From CAKUFA01 sp963618735 (lineage in GTDB: Bacteria; Bacillota; Clostridia; Christensenellales; Aristaeellaceae), in NCBI GenBank assembly GCA_963618735.1, contig CAVEUM010000005.1, forward strand, positions 38,994-102,993: a stretch of 64,000 nucleotides of DNA, given 5' to 3'. The notes under the pieces are model-generated. The model searched no databases. It was not told the origin of the DNA and saw nothing but the letters and a program-made list of their open reading frames with translations. Both the position numbers and the translations under genes were made by a program. This document shows positions 52,656 through 61,327 of this stretch, one piece after another. How positions within the stretch are numbered: the stretch's first letter is position 1; each line of letters opens with the position of its first letter.

Positions 52656-53171
52656 TTACGCGTTGATTTTTCCCATCAGCACTACATCGTGGTATTTTCC
52701 GCCGCGGAAAATTTCCTGCTTCAGCCGTCCTTCTTCCGCAAAGCCGTTTGCCGCGTAGCAGCGGATGGCGGCCTCATTGAAGTCAAACACGGAAACCTTC
52801 AGCTTGTGCAGGTTCATTTCCTGAAAGCAGAAATCACACAGCAGCTGCATGGCTTCTTTTCCATAGCCTCTCCCGCGGTATTCCGGGCCAATCATGATGG
52901 CGACCTCCGCCACACGGTTTTTCCAGTCCAGCCGAATCACGCCGCATCGGCCGACCATGTCGCCCTCAAAATCCTCCACGGCGAATTGATACTCGCCTCG
53001 GGTGTAACTGCTCTGCTGCTCCAGCCAGCGGCGCTCATCCTCGTAGGATGCAGGAAAGGGGATGCCGCTGATCATTCCTTTCACCGTATCGTAATCGTTC
53101 ACGAAGCGGTGATTGCCTTCCAAATCGCCCTGTTCAAAGGCGCGCAGGCGTACCAGTGCTCCATTGTACAT
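52656..53171 (-). CDS. GNAT-family acetyltransferase (RimJ/RimL type)
   Basis: The 171-residue enzyme has the acetyl-CoA loop RGRGYGKEA (about residue 100), a preceding AEVAIMIGPEY strand, and NEAAIRCYAANGF in motif B. Family members acetylate protein N termini, spermidine or small amines. The substrate is unknown. It lies 12 nt after a PIG-L gene. Confidence 0.88.
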   Translation of the reverse strand: MYNGALVRLRAFEQGDLEGNHRFVNDYDTVKGMISGIPFPASYEDERRWLEQQSSYTRGEYQFAVEDFEGDMVGRCGVIRLDWKNRVAEVAIMIGPEYRGRGYGKEAMQLLCDFCFQEMNLHKLKVSVFDFNEAAIRCYAANGFAEEGRLKQEIFRGGKYHDVVLMGKINA

Positions 53172-53183
53172 AGCGTGGCCTCC

Positions 53184-54443
53184 TCACTCAAGATGCTCGA
53201 ACATATCGCCGCCAATAACATCCACGCCCACGGTGGTGTAGTACAGGCCAAACAGACTGTTGTCCCAGATGCCGCCATCCTCCACCTGCCAGCGTTTGCC
53301 CTGCTGGGATACATGGCACTTGAAAGCCTCCCGTGCCACATCCTGCGCCGTCATGCCGCCGAAGTAGGACAAGGGCTGATGCCAGTCCATCTGAATCTGA
53401 TTCTCCTCATACAAGTGAACGTACACCTTGGGCACATCGTAGGCCTCCAGACCCGAATTCGTCAGCTTTTCAGGATCCTTCGCCACATTAACGGCTTCCC
53501 GTCCTGCCAGAGAGAACGCGCGGTGCACGCCGTGACCGTACTCGCCCTTCACATCCTGCAAAACCACGACCTTGGGCTGATACGTTCGATACAGGGTTGC
53601 CACCTGATTGATGGTCTTCTGTCTGCCCCAGGATTCAAAAATCGTGTTCACGTTTTGGGTGATGATGTCCTCCAGCCCTGCGAACACGGGATAAATCCGC
53701 ACACCGCAGGTCCACAGGCAATCCAGCAGTTCCAGGCGGCGATTGTATACATTAAACGCCGCACAGACTACCAGCACCTTCTTCTGCATCTGACCCGCAT
53801 AATAGGGAATCAACCCGCCGAACCACAGGATTTCATCATCCGGATGGCCGGCAAGCACCATCATATCGACAGGGCCTTCCGCCGTCTGCCACACCTGAAA
53901 ATCATCAGGGAGCTTGCCGGGGGTCACCACCGTCAGTTCGCAGATTTGCAGCTTTGCACTGATGTTTTCCCGTCCCACAATGCGGAAGGTCTGCGTCAAA
54001 TTGGGCAGTTCGATGTACTGGGCATTGAATTCTGCATCGCAGTATGCCACTTCTTCCCATTCGCCGGCTTCATTCTGCACCTGAATGCTGGCCGCAAGCG
54101 GAAAAGAGCGCCACTTAATCAGAATACCCGCGGCGACTTCTCCCTCGGGCGGGGTGATCTGCAATTGCCGCACACCGTGATCCAGCGCCACATCCAGGAA
54201 GGTACGATAGTTGCCGTCCCGCACCTGATCCAGATTTTTGTTCTGCTCCTTGCCATTGAGCAGGCACTGGGACGTAATATCCCGTGCCATTTCTTCCTCC
54301 GCATCCGTTGCTGTCGCCGCAAGGTCAGATACGGTGGCAAGATCAGTCGATGTCGTCTCCGCTGTCGCCGCTGCCATCATCAGCAGAAGCATCATCACGA
54401 TCAACATCGTAGCCCGGGATATTTTCCATAAAGTCGTTTCCAT
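53184..54443 (-). CDS. Secreted PIG-L/LmbE-type deacetylase (second copy)
   Basis: This 419-residue protein has a signal peptide (MLIVMMLLLMMAAATA near residues 13-28), a jelly-roll-like domain of about 130 residues, then a PIG-L domain with metal motif AGHPDDE (about residue 215) and the distal His pair in YGHGVHR. PIG-L enzymes remove N-acetyl groups from GlcNAc-containing compounds. I chose the ATG at 54443 because GAGAGG lies 6 nt upstream; this makes it overlap the upstream paralogue by 101 nt in a different frame. It is a paralogue of the next protein (shared WHQPLS, LFGLYYTTVG). Confidence 0.8.
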   Translation of the reverse strand: METTLWKISRATMLIVMMLLLMMAAATAETTSTDLATVSDLAATATDAEEEMARDITSQCLLNGKEQNKNLDQVRDGNYRTFLDVALDHGVRQLQITPPEGEVAAGILIKWRSFPLAASIQVQNEAGEWEEVAYCDAEFNAQYIELPNLTQTFRIVGRENISAKLQICELTVVTPGKLPDDFQVWQTAEGPVDMMVLAGHPDDEILWFGGLIPYYAGQMQKKVLVVCAAFNVYNRRLELLDCLWTCGVRIYPVFAGLEDIITQNVNTIFESWGRQKTINQVATLYRTYQPKVVVLQDVKGEYGHGVHRAFSLAGREAVNVAKDPEKLTNSGLEAYDVPKVYVHLYEENQIQMDWHQPLSYFGGMTAQDVAREAFKCHVSQQGKRWQVEDGGIWDNSLFGLYYTTVGVDVIGGDMFEHLE

Positions 54444-55569
54444 AAACGTCCTCTCCCACAGTGGTGTAATACAGGCCGAAAAGGCTGTTGTCATTTTCTC
54501 CGCCCTCTTCCATGCTCCAGTTTTTCATCTGGCTCACGTGGCATTCCAGTGCTGCCGTCGCAACGGTCATGCCGTCCTGCTCATCAAAAGCGGACAAGGG
54601 CTGATGCCAGTCCATCTGAATCTGATTTTTCTCATACAGGTGGACGTAGACTTTTTTGACCTGCCAGGTTCCGTATTCCTTGGCAGATTCCGCGAATTTG
54701 CTGCTGTCTGCGGCATAGGTCACAGACTTGGTGGCCGCATCCGCAGTGGCGCGATGACCGCCATGGCCGTACTCGCCATTCAAATCCTGGGTGATGAGTA
54801 CTTCGGGCTGATACTGACGAATCAGCGCCGTCATTTTCTTCATCAGGGTCTTTTTGTTCCAGCGCTTGTATTGGCCTTCCAGTGTTTTGGCACGGGCATC
54901 CGCCATGCCCACAAAGCTCGGATAGGCCGTTACGCCGCATTTCTGCAATCCGTCCAGCAGCTCCAGGCGGCGATTCGGCGTGGCAGGCACCACATACACC
55001 ACCTGCACCGTCAGCCCCTTTTCCCCCGCATAGGTGGGAAGCAGGCCGCCAAACCACAGCAGCTCGTCATCCGGGTGGCAAACCACCAGCATGATGTCCG
55101 CCTTTTCTGCTTTCGTCCAGTGGGGCGCGTCCGCCGGCTCATCGCCTTCGCCGTAAACCTTGAATTCCGCCAAATACATGCGGCCTTCGCTCTCATTGGT
55201 CAGGCGAATCTGCTCCGTGTTTTCCGGCATGGACACGTAATCACTGAGGAAATCCCCCACCTGCCCGCATTCGAGCCATTCGCCGTCCACCAACGCTTCT
55301 ACCTTGCCGGCGGAGGCTCGCTCATAGAACTGCACCTTCAGTCCGCCAAGGTTTTTCCCATCGCAGGAGAATTCCAGCGTGCCGCCTTTTTTCAGCGTGT
55401 AATACGTGGTGTACTTGCCATCCCGCATTTTCTTGGGCTTGGTCTTTTTCCCTGCGGCGGTCACTGTAATGGCAGATGTCAGGTCTTCCGCCACTTCTGC
55501 ACGAGAGACGCACAGGAAGCCCACCGTCATCAGGATGAGCAGAAGCATCCATCCCATTTTTCGCTTCAT
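54343..55569 (-). CDS. Secreted PIG-L/LmbE-type deacetylase (first copy)
   Basis: The 408-residue protein has a signal peptide (MKRKMGWMLLLILMTVGFLC, then SRA), an F5/8-type or CBM-like N-terminal domain and a PIG-L domain with VCHPDDE (about residue 165) and YGHGGHR. The last 20 or so residues are mostly Asp, Ser and Gly (DRDDASADDGSGDSGDDID); they are encoded by the stretch that also encodes the signal peptide of the downstream paralogue. The ATG overlaps the comF stop as ATGA; AGGAGGA lies 12 nt upstream. Confidence 0.82.
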   Translation of the reverse strand: MKRKMGWMLLLILMTVGFLCVSRAEVAEDLTSAITVTAAGKKTKPKKMRDGKYTTYYTLKKGGTLEFSCDGKNLGGLKVQFYERASAGKVEALVDGEWLECGQVGDFLSDYVSMPENTEQIRLTNESEGRMYLAEFKVYGEGDEPADAPHWTKAEKADIMLVVCHPDDELLWFGGLLPTYAGEKGLTVQVVYVVPATPNRRLELLDGLQKCGVTAYPSFVGMADARAKTLEGQYKRWNKKTLMKKMTALIRQYQPEVLITQDLNGEYGHGGHRATADAATKSVTYAADSSKFAESAKEYGTWQVKKVYVHLYEKNQIQMDWHQPLSAFDEQDGMTVATAALECHVSQMKNWSMEEGGENDNSLFGLYYTTVGEDVYGNDFMENIPGYDVDRDDASADDGSGDSGDDID

Positions 55570-56219
55570 GAATCCGTGTTGTCCTCCTGCTTTTTTCTTC
55601 TGACGCCCGTGGCCGTCAATACCCACACGCTTCCAGCCCCTGCAAACAGGAGCGCCCGCGTGCAGAACAGCGCCGTGGCGCCTGTGGTGTGGACATCATC
55701 CACGAGCAGAACATTTTCCCCTTGCAGAGGAATTGCCTCAAAGGCGTGCTGCAGATTGTTCAGCCGCTCTTCACGCCCCAGGCCTTCCTGAGTGTGCCGA
55801 TTGCCCTCGCGGCGGTTGAGCAGCTTCAGACACGGCACCTGCATACGTTGTGCCAACGCTTCCGCCAGCACACGGCCATGGTCGATGCCGCGCTTTTTGC
55901 GGCGCTTTTCCGGCATGGTCACCCAGGTGACAATAATGTCTTTGGGCACGCCCATGGCACATACGGTTTCCATCATGCCATCTGCCAGAACGTCTGCTGC
56001 CTGCTTCACGCCGTGATGCTTCAGCTGCAATACCAGCGCGCGCGGCGCATCCTTATGTTCCCAGCTGTACCATGTGCCATCCTCTGCTTCCTCGTTCAGC
56101 TTTCGGATTTCCATCTGTTTACGGCATGCACCGCACAGAGGCTCACCGTCTGACCGCTCGCCGCAGCACAGGCAGGTCACATTTTCAGGATACAGGACGC
56201 GCAGCAGATGATTCGTCAG
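55566..56219 (-). CDS. comF: ComF-family phosphoribosyltransferase-like protein (5' end uncertain)
   Basis: The protein of up to 217 residues has the ComF pattern: an N-terminal zinc pair (CLCC...CGAC), KHHGVKQAADVLA, and the PRPP loop VLLVDDVHTTGATA. ComF assists DNA uptake in competent bacteria. Its conserved start (LLRVLYPENVTC) abuts the recD2 stop, but no ATG, GTG or TTG is in frame before it. The first usable start is GTG at 56180, within that motif. I give the CTG at 56219 as the outer bound. Reinitiation at the recD2 stop or a sequence error are possible. Confidence 0.75.
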   Translation of the reverse strand: MTNHLLRVLYPENVTCLCCGERSDGEPLCGACRKQMEIRKLNEEAEDGTWYSWEHKDAPRALVLQLKHHGVKQAADVLADGMMETVCAMGVPKDIIVTWVTMPEKRRKKRGIDHGRVLAEALAQRMQVPCLKLLNRREGNRHTQEGLGREERLNNLQHAFEAIPLQGENVLLVDDVHTTGATALFCTRALLFAGAGSVWVLTATGVRRKKQEDNTDS

Positions 56220-58462
56220 CCATCGAAGTGCGGCAACAGCTTTGCCACCGACTGAAGCCGCTCTGTCAGGGTCGTGTACCGCTTCAGGATGTGATCGTTT
56301 TCCACCATCTGGCGAATCACTTCTTCTCTCCCCGCCAGCACCACCAGATTTCTTGCTCTGGTCAATGCGGTGTAGAAGAGATTTCGTGTCAGCAGCATGG
56401 GCGGTCCGCCCACCACAGGCATCACCACCACAGGGAACTCGCTGCCCTGGCTCTTGTGCACCGACAGGCAATACGCCAGCTCCAGGTTCTCTAGCTGTGT
56501 GCTCTGGTAGCATACTTCTCTTTCCTCATCAAACAGCACTGTCAGGCTGTGTTCCTCTTTATTCACATAGATCACAAAGCCCACGTCGCCATTGAATACG
56601 CCAACGCCTTCCTCCCAGCCCCTGGAGGTTTCCTTCTTCCACTCAATCTGGTAGTCGTTCTTCGTCTGCATCACCTTGTCCCCTAGGCGAAAAATCGTTT
56701 CGCCATAGGTGATGCTTGGGCGATCCGGTGCAGGCGGATTCAGTTCCTTCTGCAGAAGAACGTTCAGGCTGTTCACGCCGCACTCGCCCTTCCTGGTAGG
56801 CGACAACACCTGAATGGAACGCATGGCATGGGACAGGCGATCCCTTTCTCCATAGCAGAGATACTTGGGCAGTCGGGTCGTCACCAGGCGCACAATGCTC
56901 TGTGCCGCACGATCCGCTGTTTCGTTCCGCTCAAAGAAGAAGTCCGTTCCCTTTTCATTCAGCAGGGGCATTTCACCATGATTGATGCGGTGAGCATTGA
57001 CCACAATGCGGCTGGTTTCATCCTGCCGAAAAATATCCGTCAGGCGCACCTGCGGCACCACACCGCTGGCAAGAATATCTCCCAGCACATTGCCGGCGCC
57101 AACGCTGGGCAGCTGATCCGCGTCGCCCACCATCAGCAGGCGGGTGCCTGGTTCAATGGCACGAAGAAGCGAGCGCATCAGCATCAGATCCACCATGGAC
57201 ATTTCGTCCACAATGATGCAGTCGCCCTCAATGGGTGTATCCTGGTTTCTGGCAAAGGAGCCGTCCTCGCCGCCATATTCCAGCAGACGGTGGATGGTTT
57301 TCGCCTCCACGCCCGTTGCCTCGGTCATGCGCTTGGCAGCACGACCCGTCGGTGCGCAGAGCACCACTTCGCCGTCCCTGGACATGAGGGAGATAATGCA
57401 GTTGATAATCGTGGTTTTGCCTGTGCCGGGACCGCCGGTAATTACCATCACGCCCGTGTTCATGGCGGATACGATGGCCTCCCGCTGACGAGGGCTGAAG
57501 TGAATCTTCCGCTTTTCCTCAAAGCGGTCAATTTCCTTCTCCACTTTGCGGCCCGAGCCGCTAGGCAGCGCGGCAATCAATTCACACAGCCGCTGAGCCA
57601 CTTCCTTTTCCGCTGCCTCAAAAGCAGGGAGGTACACGCGGGGTTCCGTGTCATCCGATGGCTGCGAAAGCACCACACCCCGCTTCAGCGCCAGCTGCTG
57701 CAGCTGACGTTCCACCAGTGCATCCTCCGCGTGGAGCATCATGCCTGTGCGGTTGATGAGCTCTGCCTGAGGCAGAAACACATGCCCCATGGAGGCCGCC
57801 ATATCCCGCAGAACATACTTGATGGCGCTCTGAATGCGGAACTCGCTATCTGGCGCAATGCCCAGCGCCATACCGATACGATCCGCCGTGAGGAAGCCCA
57901 CGCCCTCCAGATCATCGCACAAACGGTAGGGATTTTGACGGATCACCTGAGGCGTATTCTCACCATAGAGCTTAGTAATCTTCACCGCCAGGTTGGCAGG
58001 CACGCCATAGCTTTGCAGAAAGACCATGGCTTCCCGTGCCTTTTGCTGTTCCTGAAAGCTTTCCGCGATCTGCATCCATCGCTTCTTGCCCATCTTGGGC
58101 ACTTCCTGCAGCCGTTCCGGATGCTCGCTGAGAATGGTCAGGGTTTCCTCGCCGAAATAATTCACGATGTCCTTGGCAGTGGATGGACCTACGCCGCGGA
58201 TCAGTCCGCTTCCCAGGTAGCGCTCAATGCCCAGCAGCGTTGTGGGCGCCTTGACCTCGCAAAGGGTGCACTTGAACTGCTTACCGTACTGCGGATGCGA
58301 TACCCAGTCGCCCGTGAACACTGCCTGTTCGCCCGCAGAAAGTGCCGGCAGCACACCCACCACGGTGGTTTCAGTGCGTCCTACGCGAACAGTCACCACG
58401 GAATATCCATTATCGTGGTTGCGGTACACCGTGCCTTCCACGCTGGCTTCAATCTGCTCCAT
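56216..58462 (-). CDS. recD2: ATP-dependent RecD2-type DNA helicase
   Basis: This 748-residue SF1B helicase has an N-terminal OB-like domain (about residues 1-90), helix-hairpin-helix region (about 90-200), Walker A GGPGTGKTT (about residue 345), DEMSMVD and the C-terminal SH3/2B region ending LTRARNLVVLAG. RecD2 is the RecBC-independent form, involved in replication-fork repair. Its stop overlaps the comF reading frame. The promoter is directly upstream. Confidence 0.95.
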   Translation of the reverse strand: MEQIEASVEGTVYRNHDNGYSVVTVRVGRTETTVVGVLPALSAGEQAVFTGDWVSHPQYGKQFKCTLCEVKAPTTLLGIERYLGSGLIRGVGPSTAKDIVNYFGEETLTILSEHPERLQEVPKMGKKRWMQIAESFQEQQKAREAMVFLQSYGVPANLAVKITKLYGENTPQVIRQNPYRLCDDLEGVGFLTADRIGMALGIAPDSEFRIQSAIKYVLRDMAASMGHVFLPQAELINRTGMMLHAEDALVERQLQQLALKRGVVLSQPSDDTEPRVYLPAFEAAEKEVAQRLCELIAALPSGSGRKVEKEIDRFEEKRKIHFSPRQREAIVSAMNTGVMVITGGPGTGKTTIINCIISLMSRDGEVVLCAPTGRAAKRMTEATGVEAKTIHRLLEYGGEDGSFARNQDTPIEGDCIIVDEMSMVDLMLMRSLLRAIEPGTRLLMVGDADQLPSVGAGNVLGDILASGVVPQVRLTDIFRQDETSRIVVNAHRINHGEMPLLNEKGTDFFFERNETADRAAQSIVRLVTTRLPKYLCYGERDRLSHAMRSIQVLSPTRKGECGVNSLNVLLQKELNPPAPDRPSITYGETIFRLGDKVMQTKNDYQIEWKKETSRGWEEGVGVFNGDVGFVIYVNKEEHSLTVLFDEEREVCYQSTQLENLELAYCLSVHKSQGSEFPVVVMPVVGGPPMLLTRNLFYTALTRARNLVVLAGREEVIRQMVENDHILKRYTTLTERLQSVAKLLPHFDG

Positions 58463-58499
58463 GACGCACCTCTTCCAACAAAAAATACAAAACCAGTTT

Positions 58500-58529
58500 A
58501 TTATAACACCAAAATGCCCGCCCTGTCAC
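58500..58529 (-). promoter_or_regulatory. Promoter of the recD2-lysC gene run
   Basis: On the minus strand GTGACA (58529-58524), 18 nt, TATAAT (58505-58500), 38 nt before the start codon. Confidence 0.65.
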
Positions 58530-58609
58530 CCTTTCAGGGCGAATTGCATCAGATTTGCAGGATCACTGCCGCAAAAGCAGGAATCTTTCGCCTTTGGCGC
58601 GCGATGGGC

Positions 58610-58642
58610 AAAAAAAATCGATGACCCTTTGCAGAATCATCG
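58610..58642 (-). terminator. Terminator after the VanY-like cluster
   Basis: On the minus strand CGATGA and TCATCG arms around a 12-nt loop are followed by ATTTTTTT. Confidence 0.75.
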
Positions 58643-58658
58643 ACTCCATATCTGCTAT

Positions 58659-59522
58659 TTAGTTTTCCGCCGAAACCTGAATAAATTTCTCCACCATGGA
58701 GCGATTTCCGCCAGCGGCAAGGAATTCATCGATGGCCGCCTGCAGCTGATCATGGAATTCTTCCAGGCACAGGCCGTTTTCCATGATGTAGGTTGCCGCT
58801 GCAACCCCCACATACCGCAGGTGCCAGGGCTCGTAGTTGATTTCCGTGATATCTTCCTTGTCTTCAGGATAACGGATGATAAAGCCGTACTCCGCGCAAT
58901 GGGCAGCCATCCACTGGCATTCTTCCGTGCTGGCCATGTTGGAATTCATAGACTTATCCCGCCAGCTTTTGGGCACCACGTCGCAGCCAAGGCCTGTTTG
59001 ATGGTCGCTGGCGCCAGGCTTGGAAACCCAGCCGTCGTCCTTGCCGTTGTTCTTTTTCAGACGATTGTAGTACATGGTGTTCTGGGTCTGATAGGAGCGG
59101 TATGCGCTCTTGAGGTACAGGTACAGTCCTTCCTTGCGGGCGTCCTCGCACATGGCTACCAGCGCAGCTGCGCAGTCCTCCTGCAGCTGCATTTTGCCGG
59201 AGGATGCCTTCAGCACACCATTATTGGTGTTGTTGCCCTCCTTGTCTGCCTTGCGGGCAGGGATGGACACCAGCGGCTCAGACACGAAATTCTTGTCCAG
59301 CAGCATATACTTGTTGGCCAGGATGACCTTATCCGGCTCCATGTCCTGCAAGTCAACAGGAAAGTTCCACTCCACATCGTCGTAGGAAACTTCAATTTCC
59401 AGATCCATTCCGGATACATCCGCAAAGGAAACTTCCTCGTCTTCCTCTTCCTCGCAAATGCCGCACAGGGGGAACAGCATCGTTCCCGCACAGAGAAGAC
59501 TCAGCAGTTTTTTCTTGTTCAT
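58659..59522 (-). CDS. VanY-like D-alanyl-D-alanine carboxypeptidase (M15)
   Basis: The 287-residue protein has a signal peptide (cleavage near residue 23) and an acidic stretch before the M15 domain. The zinc set is complete: SDHQTGLGCD (His and Asp ligands) and EPWH (Glu base and His ligand), with the AYRSYQTQ helix that lines the site. It should trim the terminal D-Ala from peptidoglycan peptides outside the membrane. It is the third of three adjacent paralogues. Confidence 0.9.
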   Translation of the reverse strand: MNKKKLLSLLCAGTMLFPLCGICEEEEDEEVSFADVSGMDLEIEVSYDDVEWNFPVDLQDMEPDKVILANKYMLLDKNFVSEPLVSIPARKADKEGNNTNNGVLKASSGKMQLQEDCAAALVAMCEDARKEGLYLYLKSAYRSYQTQNTMYYNRLKKNNGKDDGWVSKPGASDHQTGLGCDVVPKSWRDKSMNSNMASTEECQWMAAHCAEYGFIIRYPEDKEDITEINYEPWHLRYVGVAAATYIMENGLCLEEFHDQLQAAIDEFLAAGGNRSMVEKFIQVSAEN

Positions 59523-59534
59523 GATGCACTCCTT

Positions 59535-60386
59535 TTAATCGTGGAACAGGGTGATTTCGTGATCCCCATCGGCGCCTTCTTCTTCCAGCTCCACAGCACC
59601 CTTCGGCAGGCGTCCGGCGCCGCTTGCCTGCTCCGCATCGCCGCCGTCGTTCCGGAACTCGTCAAGGGCAACGGTCAATTCTTCCATAAATTCTTCCAGG
59701 GTCAGGTTATTCTCCTGGATGTATTCTGCCACGGCAATGCCCACATAGCGCAGGTGCCAGGGTTCCCATTCGTATCCGGTGATGTCTTCCTTTCCCTGAG
59801 GATAGCGGAAGATGAAGCCGTAATGGGCGGCGTTCTTTTCCAGCCACTGGCCTTCCGTGGTGCTTGCAAAGCTCGTTGTCAGGGTCGTACCGCGGTTGGC
59901 CTTGTCCACCAGCGTCACCGCCAGACCCGTCTGGTAATCGCTTTCGCCAGCCTTTTGCGTGTCACTGGTATCGCCCCGTTGCTCGGCACGCTTATACAGC
60001 TTTTCCTGATCCGCATAGGAACGATAGCCCGTGCGCAAGAAGAGGATCACGCCGTCCGTTTCCGCGGCACCCATCATCTGACTGACCGCATTGAAGGCCG
60101 ATTTGCGGAGCATCTTCACGCCGCCGGATGCAAGGTACAGTCCGCCATTCAGGTTGTTGCCATCGTCATCATCCTTGCGGGCGGTCAGAGTACGCAGATC
60201 GTCCGGCTCATAGGATGCATCCAGCGGAGAGCTGCTATTGGCAAGCATCAGCAAATCTTCATCGATATCCGCCAAAGCCACCCCGAAATTCCATTCAGGT
60301 TCACTGCCTGCAGATTGTTCTTCTTCCGCCAGGGCACACGTGCACAGCATCAGGAGTGCCATCAGCACACAGATCAGCCGCCGCAT
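59535..60386 (-). CDS. VanY-like protein with lost zinc ligands (probable pseudoenzyme)
   Basis: This 283-residue paralogue has a signal peptide (cleavage near residue 20, after CALAE) and keeps the fold markers GYRSYADQ and EPWHLRYVG. In the metal motif the His is Tyr (Y151) and the Asp is Thr (T158): SDYQTGLAVT in place of SxHxxGxxxD. Two of three zinc ligands are therefore gone. The start at 60386 follows GAGGTG. It may be a regulator or peptidoglycan-binding protein. The open frame and full length argue against simple decay. Confidence 0.8.
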   Translation of the reverse strand: MRRLICVLMALLMLCTCALAEEEQSAGSEPEWNFGVALADIDEDLLMLANSSSPLDASYEPDDLRTLTARKDDDDGNNLNGGLYLASGGVKMLRKSAFNAVSQMMGAAETDGVILFLRTGYRSYADQEKLYKRAEQRGDTSDTQKAGESDYQTGLAVTLVDKANRGTTLTTSFASTTEGQWLEKNAAHYGFIFRYPQGKEDITGYEWEPWHLRYVGIAVAEYIQENNLTLEEFMEELTVALDEFRNDGGDAEQASGAGRLPKGAVELEEEGADGDHEITLFHD

Positions 60387-60409
60387 ACTCCACACCTCTT
60401 CCATTCCGT

Positions 60410-61084
60410 TTACTTGACAATATTCATGAGCGTCTCTTCGCGAAGGCTCAACAGATAGGTTTCCAAAGGAACGTTGGCTTCCTTAATGCTCATGGACAAC
60501 TCCTTGCCCACATATCGCACATGCCAGGATTCGTATTTATAGCCCGTGATATCTTCCCAGTCCGCCTGATAGCGCAGGATGAACCCGAATCGATAGCAGT
60601 TTTCCGCCAGCCACTTTCCGCCCTTGGTGTCGGCGAATTTATCGGTCAGACCCGTCTTGCTGTTCTTCTGCCCCACGTCCATGGCCAGACCCAGCTGATG
60701 TTCGCTGGCACCGGGTCGCGCCACGTATTCATCGGCTCTGGCCTTGCTGCCATTCACCCGCTCCAGCTTATTTTTGTAAATTCTCTGCTGCTTGCTATAG
60801 CTGCGGTAGCCGCTGATAGAGGTCAGCGTTACGCCGATTTCTTCCTTGGCAGCGGCATACATTTCTTCCAGTGCTGTAGCCGCGTCCGGGCGGAGATTCC
60901 GAACCTGACCTGTCACGTTCGTCTCGCGCAATTCAGGCACGTAAGCCTCGCTGATGCGCCACTGACGATTCACCAGAAAAACACCATTGGGATCATTCTG
61001 CGGTGCAGCTTCATTCACTGCTGAGGATACCATCAGTGTTCCCGCTGCGGCAATGGATGTAAGGGTTGCAAGCAAGCCGGCCAT
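60410..61084 (-). CDS. VanY-like D-alanyl-D-alanine carboxypeptidase (M15)
   Basis: The 224-residue protein has an N-terminal hydrophobic segment that is a weak signal or membrane anchor, then M15 with GYRSYSKQ, SEHQLGLAMD and ESWH, all zinc ligands intact. It is the first of three paralogues, 23 nt before the next. AAAGGAG lies 7 nt before the ATG. The shorter N terminus suggests a different substrate range from the longest copy. Confidence 0.88.
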   Translation of the reverse strand: MAGLLATLTSIAAAGTLMVSSAVNEAAPQNDPNGVFLVNRQWRISEAYVPELRETNVTGQVRNLRPDAATALEEMYAAAKEEIGVTLTSISGYRSYSKQQRIYKNKLERVNGSKARADEYVARPGASEHQLGLAMDVGQKNSKTGLTDKFADTKGGKWLAENCYRFGFILRYQADWEDITGYKYESWHVRYVGKELSMSIKEANVPLETYLLSLREETLMNIVK

Positions 61085-61157
61085 GTTTAGGCTCCTTTCG
61101 GGCACGATCAGGAAACAGTATTGCAGATGCCATCCTTTGGGAATGACATACAGATTT

Positions 61158-61185
61158 ATTATACAGCATTTTTTCTATTGTGCAA
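61158..61185 (-). promoter_or_regulatory. Promoter of the VanY-like cluster
   Basis: On the minus strand TTGCAC (61185-61180), 16 nt, TATAAT (61163-61158), about 75 nt before the first start codon. Confidence 0.65.
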
Positions 61186-61243
61186 GCCACGAAAAGAAAA
61201 ACGTCTAAGAGGAGTCCTATGCCGCCGAACATCATCGGAACAC

Positions 61244-61272
61244 TTGCTTTTTTTGTCCATATTGAGTACAAT
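61244..61272 (+). promoter_or_regulatory. Promoter of the DegV gene
   Basis: TTGCTT (61244-61249), 17 nt, TACAAT (61267-61272), 55 nt before the ATG at 61328. Confidence 0.5.
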
Positions 61273-61327
61273 AAACTCGATATATTGTCTTCATTTTTTC
61301 CTTGGTTTCATTTAAGGAGGTTTTTCA

